From NCBI GenBank assembly GCA_021776475.1, contig JAJFFV010000005.1, positions 1,364,001 through 1,428,000 of the forward strand: a stretch of DNA of 64,000 nt, written 5' to 3'. The notes under the pieces are model-generated. The model saw nothing but the letters and a program-made list of their open reading frames with translations, had not been told where the DNA came from and searched no databases. The position numbers and the translations under genes were made by a program. This DNA is from Parvularculaceae bacterium (GTDB lineage Bacteria; Pseudomonadota; Alphaproteobacteria; Caulobacterales; Parvularculaceae). Below are positions 19,811 through 28,085 of this stretch, piece by piece. Each line of letters opens with the position of its first letter. The stretch's first letter is position 1.

Positions 19811-21415
19811 ATGAGCAATTCAATGAGCAAGATTAGCTGGAAAAACCTGAAAGCGTTTATGGCCGCTATCATACTGGTTGGCGGAACCGTCACGGCAACG
19901 GCCACCATGTCGCCCGCCGCTGCACAAGGAAACCCGACCTTAGGTCCCACCGTTGCTCGTGAGCTGACTAAGGCGTTTGAGATCATTCAAGCGACACCTG
20001 ATCCGACGGATGCTGATTATCGCGCAGCTCTTGCCATCATGGAGGCATTGATCCGCGACCGTGGCGGCAATATGAGCCCGTATGAAAGGGCAACTACCTA
20101 TGAATTGATTGGTTCGTACAAGTCGCAATTGAATCCGCCAGACTATACAGCTGCCTTGCGGGCGTTCGAAAGCGCGCTCGCAGAGCCGAATGCACTTCCA
20201 ATCCAACGCGAACGGCAGATCCGATACTTTGTTGCACAGCTGTATTTTCAACAGGAGCGTTATCCTGAGGCGATACGGTTTCTTCGCGAGTATATCGATT
20301 TTCAAAATTCACAAGGTGCGGCAATCAATGCGAATACGTACTATCTATTGGCGGCAGCTTATGTCGCTACAGACAACTATAGCGGCGCTCGTGAGCCTAT
20401 GGAAAATGCTCTGCGGCTTCACGAAAAGGCTGTAACTGAGGCGGGAACCCGTCGCAGCAAGAGTTACTATGATCTCTTGAATTCGGTCTATTCTCAGCTC
20501 AGCATTTCCGATCGACGCAGCGCCTTGCTTGAAAAAATGATCAACTACTGGCCAGCGGAAGCATCTTATTGGGAACAGCTTTCCGGTTTATATTCGCAAG
20601 CAGATCGCGGTTCTGATGCCGCAGCGGTTCTGGAACTTGCCTATAAGAATGGTCTTATCAAAGACGAAAACCGGATCATCAATCTCGTTCAGTATTACTC
20701 GCTTCTGGAAAATCCTTATCGCGGTGCGAAATTGCTTGAGCGCGAAATGGCTGCAGGAAATGTTCAGCGCTCCCAGAAAAATCTCGAGCTGCTTGCGCAG
20801 ATGTGGAACTTGGCGCGGGAACAGAAAAAAGCTGCAGCGGCCCTTGAAGAAGCCGCCAAGATTGCACCAACCGGTGAGCTGTACTACCGACTTGGCCAGG
20901 TTTATTTTGCCGACGAACAATACACCAAAGCTGAGCAATCTCTAACCCAAGCGATCAATCGTGGCGGCATATCTGCCAAAGCGCGCGGCAATATTTGGTT
21001 GTTGATCGGTAATGCGCGCTACAATCTTGACACAAACAGCGCCACCCAGCGGGCCCGGGCAATGGAAGCCTGGCGCAATGTGGCAACGACAACCGGCGCC
21101 AGCCAGCAAGACAGAACTGCGGCAAGCGGCTGGATCCAGTACGTTCGGGCTGTTGAGCAAACAACCTGTAATCAGGACCGGGTCGAACGGCTCGTGCGGG
21201 TTGATAACTACAAAAAAGACAAGACCAATTGCGAAACCAATCTTGATATCATCAAGCGTACCGGGAATGATTTTGCAACCAGCCTTTCGGCTACGCGTAT
21301 TGCAGAATGTGAGAAAGTTGTTGTGAGTTCGATCGACCAAGTAACGGCGATTATCACCTACGCGGACGGCACCACCGACGGGACCCCGGTTCCGGGATTT
21401 TGCAGCAAATACTAA
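19811..21415 (+). CDS. TPR protein of the TonB operon
   Basis: A 534-residue periplasmic protein with a signal peptide or anchor (LKAFMAAIILVGGTVTATATMSPAAAQ) and many tetratricopeptide repeats from about residue 45 to 430. A C-terminal domain with four Cys (TTCNQDR, KTNCETN, IAECEKV, PGFCSKY) follows. TPR proteins end most DUF3450-TtpC-TonB operons and may scaffold the complex; the role is not settled. The second in-frame ATG four codons later is an alternative start. A strong terminator directly after it ends the operon. Confidence 0.85.
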   Translation: MSNSMSKISWKNLKAFMAAIILVGGTVTATATMSPAAAQGNPTLGPTVARELTKAFEIIQATPDPTDADYRAALAIMEALIRDRGGNMSPYERATTYELIGSYKSQLNPPDYTAALRAFESALAEPNALPIQRERQIRYFVAQLYFQQERYPEAIRFLREYIDFQNSQGAAINANTYYLLAAAYVATDNYSGAREPMENALRLHEKAVTEAGTRRSKSYYDLLNSVYSQLSISDRRSALLEKMINYWPAEASYWEQLSGLYSQADRGSDAAAVLELAYKNGLIKDENRIINLVQYYSLLENPYRGAKLLEREMAAGNVQRSQKNLELLAQMWNLAREQKKAAAALEEAAKIAPTGELYYRLGQVYFADEQYTKAEQSLTQAINRGGISAKARGNIWLLIGNARYNLDTNSATQRARAMEAWRNVATTTGASQQDRTAASGWIQYVRAVEQTTCNQDRVERLVRVDNYKKDKTNCETNLDIIKRTGNDFATSLSATRIAECEKVVVSSIDQVTAIITYADGTTDGTPVPGFCSKY

Positions 21416-21434
21416 TTGGCGCATTGCCTAATGG

Positions 21435-21463
21435 AAAACGCTCCCTTTTAAGGGAGCGTTTTT
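21435..21463 (+). terminator. Terminator of the TonB operon
   Basis: AACGCTCCCT and AGGGAGCGTT form a near-perfect stem with a TTTA loop, followed by T. Flanking A residues mean it may also serve the converging lipoprotein gene. Confidence 0.92.
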
Positions 21464-21490
21464 GATTCAATCAGACCTATCTTGAACGGC

Positions 21491-21787
21491 TCAACTGCTC
21501 GGCCGAAACGGATCCTGTTCTTCCTGAAAAACGCGGCCAGGTTGGCAAGTTACAAATCCCTGGCGCCAACCATCGCGATATCCGGGGTCATCCTTGAACA
21601 GCGCCTCATCCCGGATCACTTTTGAGGCAAACTTTTTGTCAGCTTCAGTGGCGCTTGCACATCCGTCACGATAACCGGCAGGATATGACGGACTGCCGGT
21701 GAAGGCCGGGGTCCGATCGGCCACACAGCTGCTAAGGCCAATCCCGCCCAGGGCGAAAATAGCCACATATTTCCCTATCGTCGTCAT
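21491..21787 (-). CDS. Small lipoprotein, unknown
   Basis: A 98-residue protein from the ATG at 21787, seven bases after AGGAG. The N-terminus is a lipoprotein signal with lipobox LSSC, so the product is predicted to be lipid-anchored. The mature domain has repeated Tyr-Arg-Asp-Gly motifs (AGYRDGCAS and PGYRDGWRQG) and two more Cys (DGCAS, VTCQPG) likely to form a disulfide. The family is not recognised. It is convergent with the TonB operon and shares its terminator. Confidence 0.75.
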   Translation of the reverse strand: MTTIGKYVAIFALGGIGLSSCVADRTPAFTGSPSYPAGYRDGCASATEADKKFASKVIRDEALFKDDPGYRDGWRQGFVTCQPGRVFQEEQDPFRPSS

Positions 21788-21952
21788 CTGCAAACTCCTG
21801 ACTTTAATTCTTCTTAAACCAGCAAATCCATACCGCCTAGCCGTCCCGCGCTAACCTGAGCCAACATTAACAAATCCTTGCCGATCAAGCCGCCGGAGCG
21901 AAAGCAAGCATTAATATCCTCGCGCTATATTACAGCCAAAGGAAGACCTAGT

Positions 21953-23155
21953 ATGCAGCCTGCAGAAAACATCTCTATTGCTGAGACATTCGATTCAGCC
22001 CTCGAGGCGGCAGTGCCAGCAGGGCCGCAAACGCGCCATTTACTGGTCCGCAAGCTTGCTGATCTAGTGGTCTTGTCACAATCCAAACTCAACAATAATG
22101 AGCGGGACTTTGTGGCCGATTTGTTGATCCGGGCGCTTGATAATGTGGAACTCTCAACCCGTGAGGAGGTGGCGGCACGTATTTCCGGTTTTGCCGATGT
22201 TCCCATTCAACTACAGCGCTTTTTGATGACCGACGACATCGTCGTGGCCCGGCCGTTGCTCGAAAATCTGACCACCATCCCGGAATCCGTTCTCCTTGAG
22301 GTCAGCCAGCTGGGCACAGAGTATCGCCGGCTCATTGCTGATCGTGATCATCTGCCACCAGGTGTTGTTGATTATATTCTTTTTTGCGGTGAAACCGAGC
22401 TCATTGTGCGGATACTAAAGCGCGACAATCTGGAGATTTCCAGTGTGGCGATGGACAGCCTCGTTGCGCGGTCTGAAGCCGAAGAACTGATCAAATCCCT
22501 GGTGATCCGCCGCCCCGAATTGCGCCTTGAGCACGGGCTCAGAATGTTCTGGTGGCTGAAATCGCCGCTCCGGAAAATCGTCCTTGCCCGGTTTGCTGTG
22601 GATCGCAGTATCATTCAAGAAGCGATGCACTCTCTCTTCGTGGAGATATTCACAAACGAAAACCCGGATAGGCATGTCAAAGCCATTCTAAAGTTGATTG
22701 ATCGTCGCCACCGGCCTCGCGGGCGCAATGGTGAGACGGTCACAATGGATATCGTGGAGCGCACGCTGAAGCTTGCGCGGCTCAATCCAACCGAGGAATT
22801 CTGTCACGCTGTTGGGTTACTGGCGGGCGTTACCACTGAGACAGCGGGCCAGGCGTTGCGGGATCTCGGCGGCGAAGGATTTGCCATCTTGTGCAAGAGT
22901 ATCGGCCTCAGCCGGACAGCGTTTGCGGCGCTGTTCGAGGATGACGGGAACGTAGATGAAACCGCGCCTCAGTATTCTGCTGAAAAAGTCGAGGAGCTGA
23001 TCGGCATTTTCGACAGTATCGCCAGAGATTATTCACGCACTATTTTGCGTTACTGGGACTGGAAGCAGGATCTATATAAAAAACCTGCCGACAGGCACAC
23101 GCCGGCGGTCCGGGAAACTTCGGAGGCAGACGACGGATATTTTGGTGCGATCTAA
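21953..23155 (+). CDS. DUF2336 protein
   Basis: A 400-residue soluble protein from the ATG at 21953, with GGAAGA upstream; the longer open frame to 21878 has no resemblance to the family. It is alpha-helical and HEAT-like, with features of DUF2336: an N-terminal segment of acidic helices (LADLVVLSQSKLNNNERDFVADLLIRAL) and paired helical repeats. DUF2336 is almost limited to Alphaproteobacteria and has no firmly established function. It is monocistronic; a TTAA-N7-TTAA motif lies just downstream. Confidence 0.78.
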   Translation: MQPAENISIAETFDSALEAAVPAGPQTRHLLVRKLADLVVLSQSKLNNNERDFVADLLIRALDNVELSTREEVAARISGFADVPIQLQRFLMTDDIVVARPLLENLTTIPESVLLEVSQLGTEYRRLIADRDHLPPGVVDYILFCGETELIVRILKRDNLEISSVAMDSLVARSEAEELIKSLVIRRPELRLEHGLRMFWWLKSPLRKIVLARFAVDRSIIQEAMHSLFVEIFTNENPDRHVKAILKLIDRRHRPRGRNGETVTMDIVERTLKLARLNPTEEFCHAVGLLAGVTTETAGQALRDLGGEGFAILCKSIGLSRTAFAALFEDDGNVDETAPQYSAEKVEELIGIFDSIARDYSRTILRYWDWKQDLYKKPADRHTPAVRETSEADDGYFGAI

Positions 23156-23455
23156 AAAAAGTTTTCACAAATTCCCGCTTCAGTGAAAATTTTACATATC
23201 CGCTTAAACCGGCCTTAAGGACAATATGCGATACTAGCCATCGTCGGTTGTGGCCTTGCGTATTTTGGCTGCGACCGACATTTTCAATTCAGCTCGATTA
23301 AACACGCAATCCGACAGCGGCGACAAATTTCACCCTAGGGGATTGATTTCGTCGCGAATTTTGCCATTTTCAGCCTGATTTTTCTGGTCCATCCACCCGA
23401 GTGGATGATAAAGCCGTAGGAACGAAATTCAGGCGTCGGGGCAATAAAACATAAA
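23156..23455. other. Gap before the Mrp operon
   Basis: Three hundred bases without a supported gene. It holds a TTAA-N7-TTAA motif at 23204-23218 and a 7-base-pair hairpin at 23390-23407 (CATCCAC-CCGA-GTGGATG) about 50 bases before mrpE. The Mrp operon promoter is expected here; no strong -35/-10 pair was picked out. Confidence 0.5.
23204..23218. promoter_or_regulatory. Candidate CtrA-type binding site
   Basis: TTAA-ACCGGCC-TTAA is a perfect match to the TTAA-N7-TTAA consensus of the alphaproteobacterial cell-cycle regulator CtrA. It lies 49 bases after the DUF2336 stop and about 240 before mrpE, so the controlled gene is unclear. Binding is inferred from sequence only. Confidence 0.4.
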
Positions 23456-24025
23456 ATGGTGCGCTTCATTCTCAAAGTTGCCGGACGACAAATTGCCCTG
23501 ATTATGACTCTTGGGCTCTTATGGTTGTGTCTATCAGGGGAAGAGCATTGGGCTAACTCGACACTTGCGGTTTTCGGCCTCGCTTCGGTTCTATTATGCG
23601 TCTGGCTGGCAGATCGAGCGGGGATGCTGGATCGCGAAGGCGTGCCAACCAGGATTTTCCCCGGTATTCTCGGTTACATGTTCTGGCTGACGATCGAGAT
23701 TGGCAAAGCCAATCTCATCGTTGTGGCGCATGCCTTGCGCCCAGGCCTGAAACTCAGCCCCAAGATGGTTGAAGTTCCGGCCCACCAGACAAGCGATATC
23801 GGCAAGACCATCTTTGCCAATTCCATTACGTTGACCCCGGGTACCGTCAGTGTCGACCTTCATGAAGGCAGCATTCTCGTGCATGCGTTGACCGAAGAAC
23901 TGTCGGACCCAGCGGGGATGAACCTTATGGGGCACAAGGTCTGTGCCCTGGATGGTCCAGAAGGGCGCGACTGGGCGAAGCAAAAACAGCTTGAACGCGC
24001 GCAGCAAAGGCAGGTCGCGCCATGA
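23456..24025 (+). CDS. mrpE: Mrp antiporter subunit E
   Basis: A 189-residue inner-membrane subunit with two to three hydrophobic segments near the N-terminus and the MrpE segment FANSITLTPGTVSVDL, followed by the soluble C-terminal part. MrpE is needed for assembly and full activity of the cation/proton antiporter. It opens an operon of ten genes on the plus strand with overlaps or very short gaps. The ribosome site is weak (GGGGC upstream). Confidence 0.93.
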   Translation: MVRFILKVAGRQIALIMTLGLLWLCLSGEEHWANSTLAVFGLASVLLCVWLADRAGMLDREGVPTRIFPGILGYMFWLTIEIGKANLIVVAHALRPGLKLSPKMVEVPAHQTSDIGKTIFANSITLTPGTVSVDLHEGSILVHALTEELSDPAGMNLMGHKVCALDGPEGRDWAKQKQLERAQQRQVAP

Positions 24026-24324
24026 TGTTTGCCGTCGCCGCTTTTGCTATTATTGTTGCCATGGTCCTGACCTTACTGAGAGCTATTCTTGGCCCGACAT
24101 TGTATGACCGGGTGCTCGCCGGTAACAGCTTTGGCACCAAGACCGTTCTTTTACTCGGCGTAATGGGGTACCTCACAGGCCGTCCGGACTTTCTCGATAT
24201 TGCGCTGTTATACGCGTTGATCAATTTCGTTGGGACAATCGCAATTCTGAAGTTCTTCCGCTACAAGGATTTGTCCCCGGTCATGGGAGACGTGCGGTCG
24301 TCAAATAAGGGGGAGACCTCATGA
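24022..24324 (+). CDS. mrpF: Mrp antiporter subunit F
   Basis: A 100-residue protein with three membrane helices and the MrpF motif GPTLYDRVLAGNSFGTKTV. It overlaps mrpE by four bases (ATGA), so the two are translationally coupled. The family's role is structural in the Mrp complex. Normal length. Confidence 0.93.
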   Translation: MMFAVAAFAIIVAMVLTLLRAILGPTLYDRVLAGNSFGTKTVLLLGVMGYLTGRPDFLDIALLYALINFVGTIAILKFFRYKDLSPVMGDVRSSNKGETS

Positions 24325-24665
24325 ATGGCGAATTGATCCTTGATCTGATCAGCTGGGCGTTGTTTTTGACAGGCGGATTATTTGTCTTTGCCGGCTCACT
24401 CGGCATGTTGCGCTTCCCGGACTTCTACACCCGCATTCATGCTGCTGGTGTTACCGACACATTCGGATCGGAACTGATCCTTCTGGCAATGGCGCTACAG
24501 TCTGATGATTTCACAACAGTTATCAAACTGTTTTTCATCGCGTTGTTCCTGCTGCTGACCAGCCCCGTCTCGACCCACGCGATCGCTCATTCGGCCTGGG
24601 TCGGCGGGTTCAACCCGCTGCTCGGCAAAAAGCTCGAATATCCAGAAGAGGAGCTGCCCAGATGA
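24321..24665 (+). CDS. mrpG: Mrp antiporter subunit G
   Basis: A 114-residue, three-helix subunit with the MrpG motif GSLGMLRFPDFYTRIHAAGVTDT and LTSPVSTHAIAHSAW. It overlaps mrpF by four bases. Required for Mrp complex assembly. Normal length. Confidence 0.93.
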   Translation: MNGELILDLISWALFLTGGLFVFAGSLGMLRFPDFYTRIHAAGVTDTFGSELILLAMALQSDDFTTVIKLFFIALFLLLTSPVSTHAIAHSAWVGGFNPLLGKKLEYPEEELPR

Positions 24666-25312
24666 GTGAATACGCGGCCCAAACCTCTCCAATTCTCCTG
24701 TTGGATCTTGCATTGCTGACGTTGCTCGTGGTGACCGCCTTCAGCATGATGCGTGTGCGCCGATTATTTGCCGTCGTGATGTTGTCTGGTATTTATTCTC
24801 TTTTGTCGGCCGCCTTTTTCGTATCCCTTGATGCCGTCGATGTTGCGTTTACTGAAGCCGCGGTGGGTGCGGGCATATCAACCGTTCTCATGCTTTCTGC
24901 GATGCTGTTGACCGCACGGCGTGAAAAACCGGTTGTGCCGGGCCACAGACCTTTGGCGCTCGTTGTTGTGCTGATCACAACAGCGGCGTTATTCTACGCC
25001 ACCATTGACATGCCGGGTTTCGGTGATCCAAACGCGCCAGCCAATACCTATGTTGGTCAGGCCTATGTCGAACAAACACCTAAAGACATCGAGGTCCCCA
25101 ATATTGTTACCGCCGTGCTGGCGAGTTACAGGGGGTATGACACACTCGGCGAAACGGTAGTGATTTTTACCGCCGGTATCGCCGTCATGCTGCTCCTGGG
25201 CGCTGGCAGTGTTCGCGGCGGCCGTAAAGTAAAGGATCCCAATCCGGATGAGCCTGTTGCACTGCAGTCAGCAGGAACGCAGGAACAGCTTGAGAAAGGT
25301 CGTGCACCATGA
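24662..25312 (+). CDS. MbhD/MbhE-like (DUF4040) antiporter subunit
   Basis: A 216-residue membrane protein with about five helices. The first half matches the MbhD/DUF4040 type (RLFAVVMLSGIYSLLSA, VAFTEAAVGAGISTVL). The second half, with YRGYDTLGETVVIFTA, is the MbhE-like part. In classical Mrp systems these segments are the C-terminal end of MrpA; here they stand as a separate protein. It overlaps mrpG by four bases. It probably belongs to the proton or sodium path of the complex. Confidence 0.88.
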   Translation: MSEYAAQTSPILLLDLALLTLLVVTAFSMMRVRRLFAVVMLSGIYSLLSAAFFVSLDAVDVAFTEAAVGAGISTVLMLSAMLLTARREKPVVPGHRPLALVVVLITTAALFYATIDMPGFGDPNAPANTYVGQAYVEQTPKDIEVPNIVTAVLASYRGYDTLGETVVIFTAGIAVMLLLGAGSVRGGRKVKDPNPDEPVALQSAGTQEQLEKGRAP

Positions 25313-25752
25313 TGGGCCACCTCATCCTCAGGGTGACGATTAAAATCCTTTTCGCGCCAATCATACTATTCGCTCTCTATGTACAGTTTCACGGTGACTA
25401 CGGTCCAGGTGGTGGTTTCCAGGCGGGTGTCATTTTTGCTGTCGCCTTCATTCTCCATGTGCTTGGGTTTGGCCTGGAAGAAACAAAAAAAGTTCTGCCA
25501 CCGAAGGTCTTGCCGTGGCTGATGGCAATGGGTGTTCTGTTCTACGCAGGGACCGGGCTGTTGACCCTGTTCCTCGGCGGCAACTATCTCGACTATGATG
25601 TGATCCAACCGACATCACATCACCACGCGGGACAGCATATCGGCATTCTGCTTGTGGAGTTTGGTGTTGGATTGGCCGTTGCCTCAACCATGTTGACAAT
25701 CTTCTATCATTTCGCTGGCCGTGTACCAGAAATCAGCGACGAGGACTGGTAG
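25309..25752 (+). CDS. mrpB: Mrp antiporter subunit B
   Basis: A 147-residue protein with four helices and the MrpB signature GDYGPGGGFQAGVIFAVAF. Two adjacent ATG codons (25309 and 25312) are possible starts. It overlaps the preceding gene by four bases. It forms part of the Mrp core together with C and the MbhD/E-like protein. Confidence 0.93.
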   Translation: MMGHLILRVTIKILFAPIILFALYVQFHGDYGPGGGFQAGVIFAVAFILHVLGFGLEETKKVLPPKVLPWLMAMGVLFYAGTGLLTLFLGGNYLDYDVIQPTSHHHAGQHIGILLVEFGVGLAVASTMLTIFYHFAGRVPEISDEDW

Positions 25753-25755
25753 GGT

Positions 25756-26565
25756 ATGTGGGAGTTCATTCTTGAGCGATACAACTACTGGATCGTCATC
25801 ACCTTGATGATGACTGGACTCTATATCGTTTTCAGCCGCGGCAATTTGGTCAAGACAATCATCGGTCTTAATGTGTTTCAGACGTCCGTGTTCATTTTTT
25901 ATATCACCATCGGCAAAATCGCCGGTGGAACAGCCCCGATCTTGATGGGGGGACATGGTGGTGGTCACGACGGGCAGGGCGATCATACGAGTGCTACCCA
26001 CGGCGCAGATGCAGCGCACGATGTTTCAGTTAAACCGACATTGGATGATCTTCGGGCAGGCTCAGATGCTGCCGAGGCTGCCGGCGAAGTAGAAGCACAC
26101 AGCCATAACGATCTTGCCGCTGCGATGAAGGGTGTTGAGCAGCAACCGGCGTATGAGACACAAAGCCTGCACAGCTTGCCGGATATGGCGCAGGCCGCAC
26201 AAGGCAATAGCATCCTGGCAGATCCGGGAGAGGCGGCTGAGGCAGTGCTCACTCCTCGCGATCAGGGACTGCACGACATGCCAGAAGCAGGTTTAGGCGC
26301 CGACGGACACGAAACTCTTGGCCATGAGGCAGTTACCAGCGTAACAGATGCTGCCGCCCACGCCGCTGATATCATCTACACCAATCCGTTACCCCACGTC
26401 CTGATCCTGACCGCCATCGTCGTCGGCGTTGCGACAACCGCCGTTGGTCTGGCGCTTGCCGTGCGTATTCAAGAGGCCTACGGCACGATCGAAGAAGACG
26501 AACTGGAAGCAGAGGATTATGAGGCTGAGTTTGGTGAACGACTCGCCGGGAGTGAAGCCAGATGA
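25756..26565 (+). CDS. mrpC: Mrp antiporter subunit C with large His-rich insertion
   Basis: MrpC is the NuoK-like subunit, normally about 115 residues with three helices. Here it has 269 residues. The first two helices (about 11-55) and the third (about 211-236, TNPLPHVLILTAIVVG) are typical. The short loop after GGTAPI (57-62) is replaced by about 145 residues rich in Ala, Asp, Glu, Gly and His; about twelve His lie between 67 and 202, several in clusters such as GGHGGGHDGQGDH. The frame is intact and ends with an acidic tail. The insertion might bind a metal or protons, but this is inference. Confidence 0.9.
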   Translation: MWEFILERYNYWIVITLMMTGLYIVFSRGNLVKTIIGLNVFQTSVFIFYITIGKIAGGTAPILMGGHGGGHDGQGDHTSATHGADAAHDVSVKPTLDDLRAGSDAAEAAGEVEAHSHNDLAAAMKGVEQQPAYETQSLHSLPDMAQAAQGNSILADPGEAAEAVLTPRDQGLHDMPEAGLGADGHETLGHEAVTSVTDAAAHAADIIYTNPLPHVLILTAIVVGVATTAVGLALAVRIQEAYGTIEEDELEAEDYEAEFGERLAGSEAR

Positions 26566-28085
26566 TTCACTTCCCAGGCCTCGAACATCTGCCGGCCCTT
26601 CCGGTGATCATCCCGCTCATTGCGGCACCGTTCACAATCGTGATGCGCCCGGGTCGCACACCATGGCTATGGGCGACCCTGGTTAGCTGGGTCACTTTCG
26701 CCTGTACGCTTCTGCTGCTTGAGGTGGTTTGGCATGGTGGACCTACAGAATACAAGATGGGTGGTTGGGCCGCCCCACTCGGTATCACCTATTACATTGA
26801 TCTCGCCAACGCATTGGTGATGATGCTGGTTGCCGCTATGGCCGCAGTGGTCTTTCCGTATGCGTATTTCTCGGTCAAATCGGAAATCGCACGCGCGCAG
26901 TCTCCTGCGTTCTATACGGCGATGATAATTTGCCTCACCGGTCTTCTCGGTGTTGCCGCCACGGGCGATGCATTCAACGTCTTCGTGTTTCTCGAAATAT
27001 CATCGCTCTCGACCTACGCGCTGGTCGCCATGGGGGCGCGCCGAGATCGTCGGGCGCTGACCGCGGCCTTCAACTACCTCGTTATGGGTACGATTGGCGC
27101 CACCTTCTATGTGATCGGTCTCGGCCTGCTCTATCAAGCGACAGGTACTTTGAACATGCTGGACCTGCATGAGCGACTGGCAGGCCAGGACAATAAGGTC
27201 GTGGAAGCGGGCTTCGCCTTCATCGTTACCGGCATCGGCCTCAAACTTGCGATGGTGCCGCTGCATCTGTGGTTGCCCAATGCTTACGGCTTCGCACCCT
27301 CGGCGGTCACTGCTTTCCTCGCGGCCACAGCGACCAAGGTTCAAATCTATTTGATGGTACGCTTCATTTACACGGTTTTCGGGTTCGAGTTTCCGTTCCT
27401 GGAAGTCGCGCTCAATGCGTTTCTAATCCTTGGCATTGTCGGGATGTTCTATGCCTCGTTCGTCGCTGTCTTCCGCGACAACGTGAAACAGATGCTGGCG
27501 TATTCTTCTGTCGCGCAGATCGGGTACATGTTGCTCGGCATTTCGTTCGGGACGGTCGATGGCTTGACCGCGTCATTCGTTCATATTTTCAACCATGCGC
27601 TGATCAAGGCAGCGCTGTTCATGGGTGTGGGCTGCGTCGTACTTCGTATTGGGTCCAGCCAGCTGACGGCCTTTCGCGGGCTCGCACGGCGTATGCCGTG
27701 GACCACATGGGCATTGGTTCTGAGCGGCCTCAGCCTCATAGGTGTACCGCCGACTGTTGGTTTCATCTCCAAGTTCAAGCTGATGGAAGCCGCTTTCCAG
27801 ACGACCACGCTCATCCCGCCATTGCTCGTCGTCTTGTTGATTGGCGCAAGCTCGTTGCTTGCCGCCGTCTATGTCGGCCGTCTGATTTACACGATGGTGC
27901 TGGAACAACCGCCCGAGAACGCGCCGGCCATCAAAGAAGCGCCCCATGCCATGCGCGTTGCCTTGTGGATCATGGTGATCGCTAATATCTATTTCTTCTT
28001 CTTCACGGACCTGACAGTTGGAGTTGCGACGCAAGCAGCCGAAGCGTTGATGTGCTCCCAGGCGGGTTGCGGAGGGGCGTACTGA
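26562..28085 (+). CDS. mrpD: Mrp antiporter subunit D (NuoM/N-like)
   Basis: A 507-residue, about 14-helix proton-channel subunit of the family shared with complex I. The key membrane Glu is in VFLEISSLSTYALV. The channel Lys-rich helix follows (LKLAMVPLHLWLPNAYGFAPS), with AYSSVAQIGYMLLG after it. It overlaps mrpC by four bases. It is one of three paralogues of this fold in the operon. Confidence 0.93.
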   Translation: MIHFPGLEHLPALPVIIPLIAAPFTIVMRPGRTPWLWATLVSWVTFACTLLLLEVVWHGGPTEYKMGGWAAPLGITYYIDLANALVMMLVAAMAAVVFPYAYFSVKSEIARAQSPAFYTAMIICLTGLLGVAATGDAFNVFVFLEISSLSTYALVAMGARRDRRALTAAFNYLVMGTIGATFYVIGLGLLYQATGTLNMLDLHERLAGQDNKVVEAGFAFIVTGIGLKLAMVPLHLWLPNAYGFAPSAVTAFLAATATKVQIYLMVRFIYTVFGFEFPFLEVALNAFLILGIVGMFYASFVAVFRDNVKQMLAYSSVAQIGYMLLGISFGTVDGLTASFVHIFNHALIKAALFMGVGCVVLRIGSSQLTAFRGLARRMPWTTWALVLSGLSLIGVPPTVGFISKFKLMEAAFQTTTLIPPLLVVLLIGASSLLAAVYVGRLIYTMVLEQPPENAPAIKEAPHAMRVALWIMVIANIYFFFFTDLTVGVATQAAEALMCSQAGCGGAY

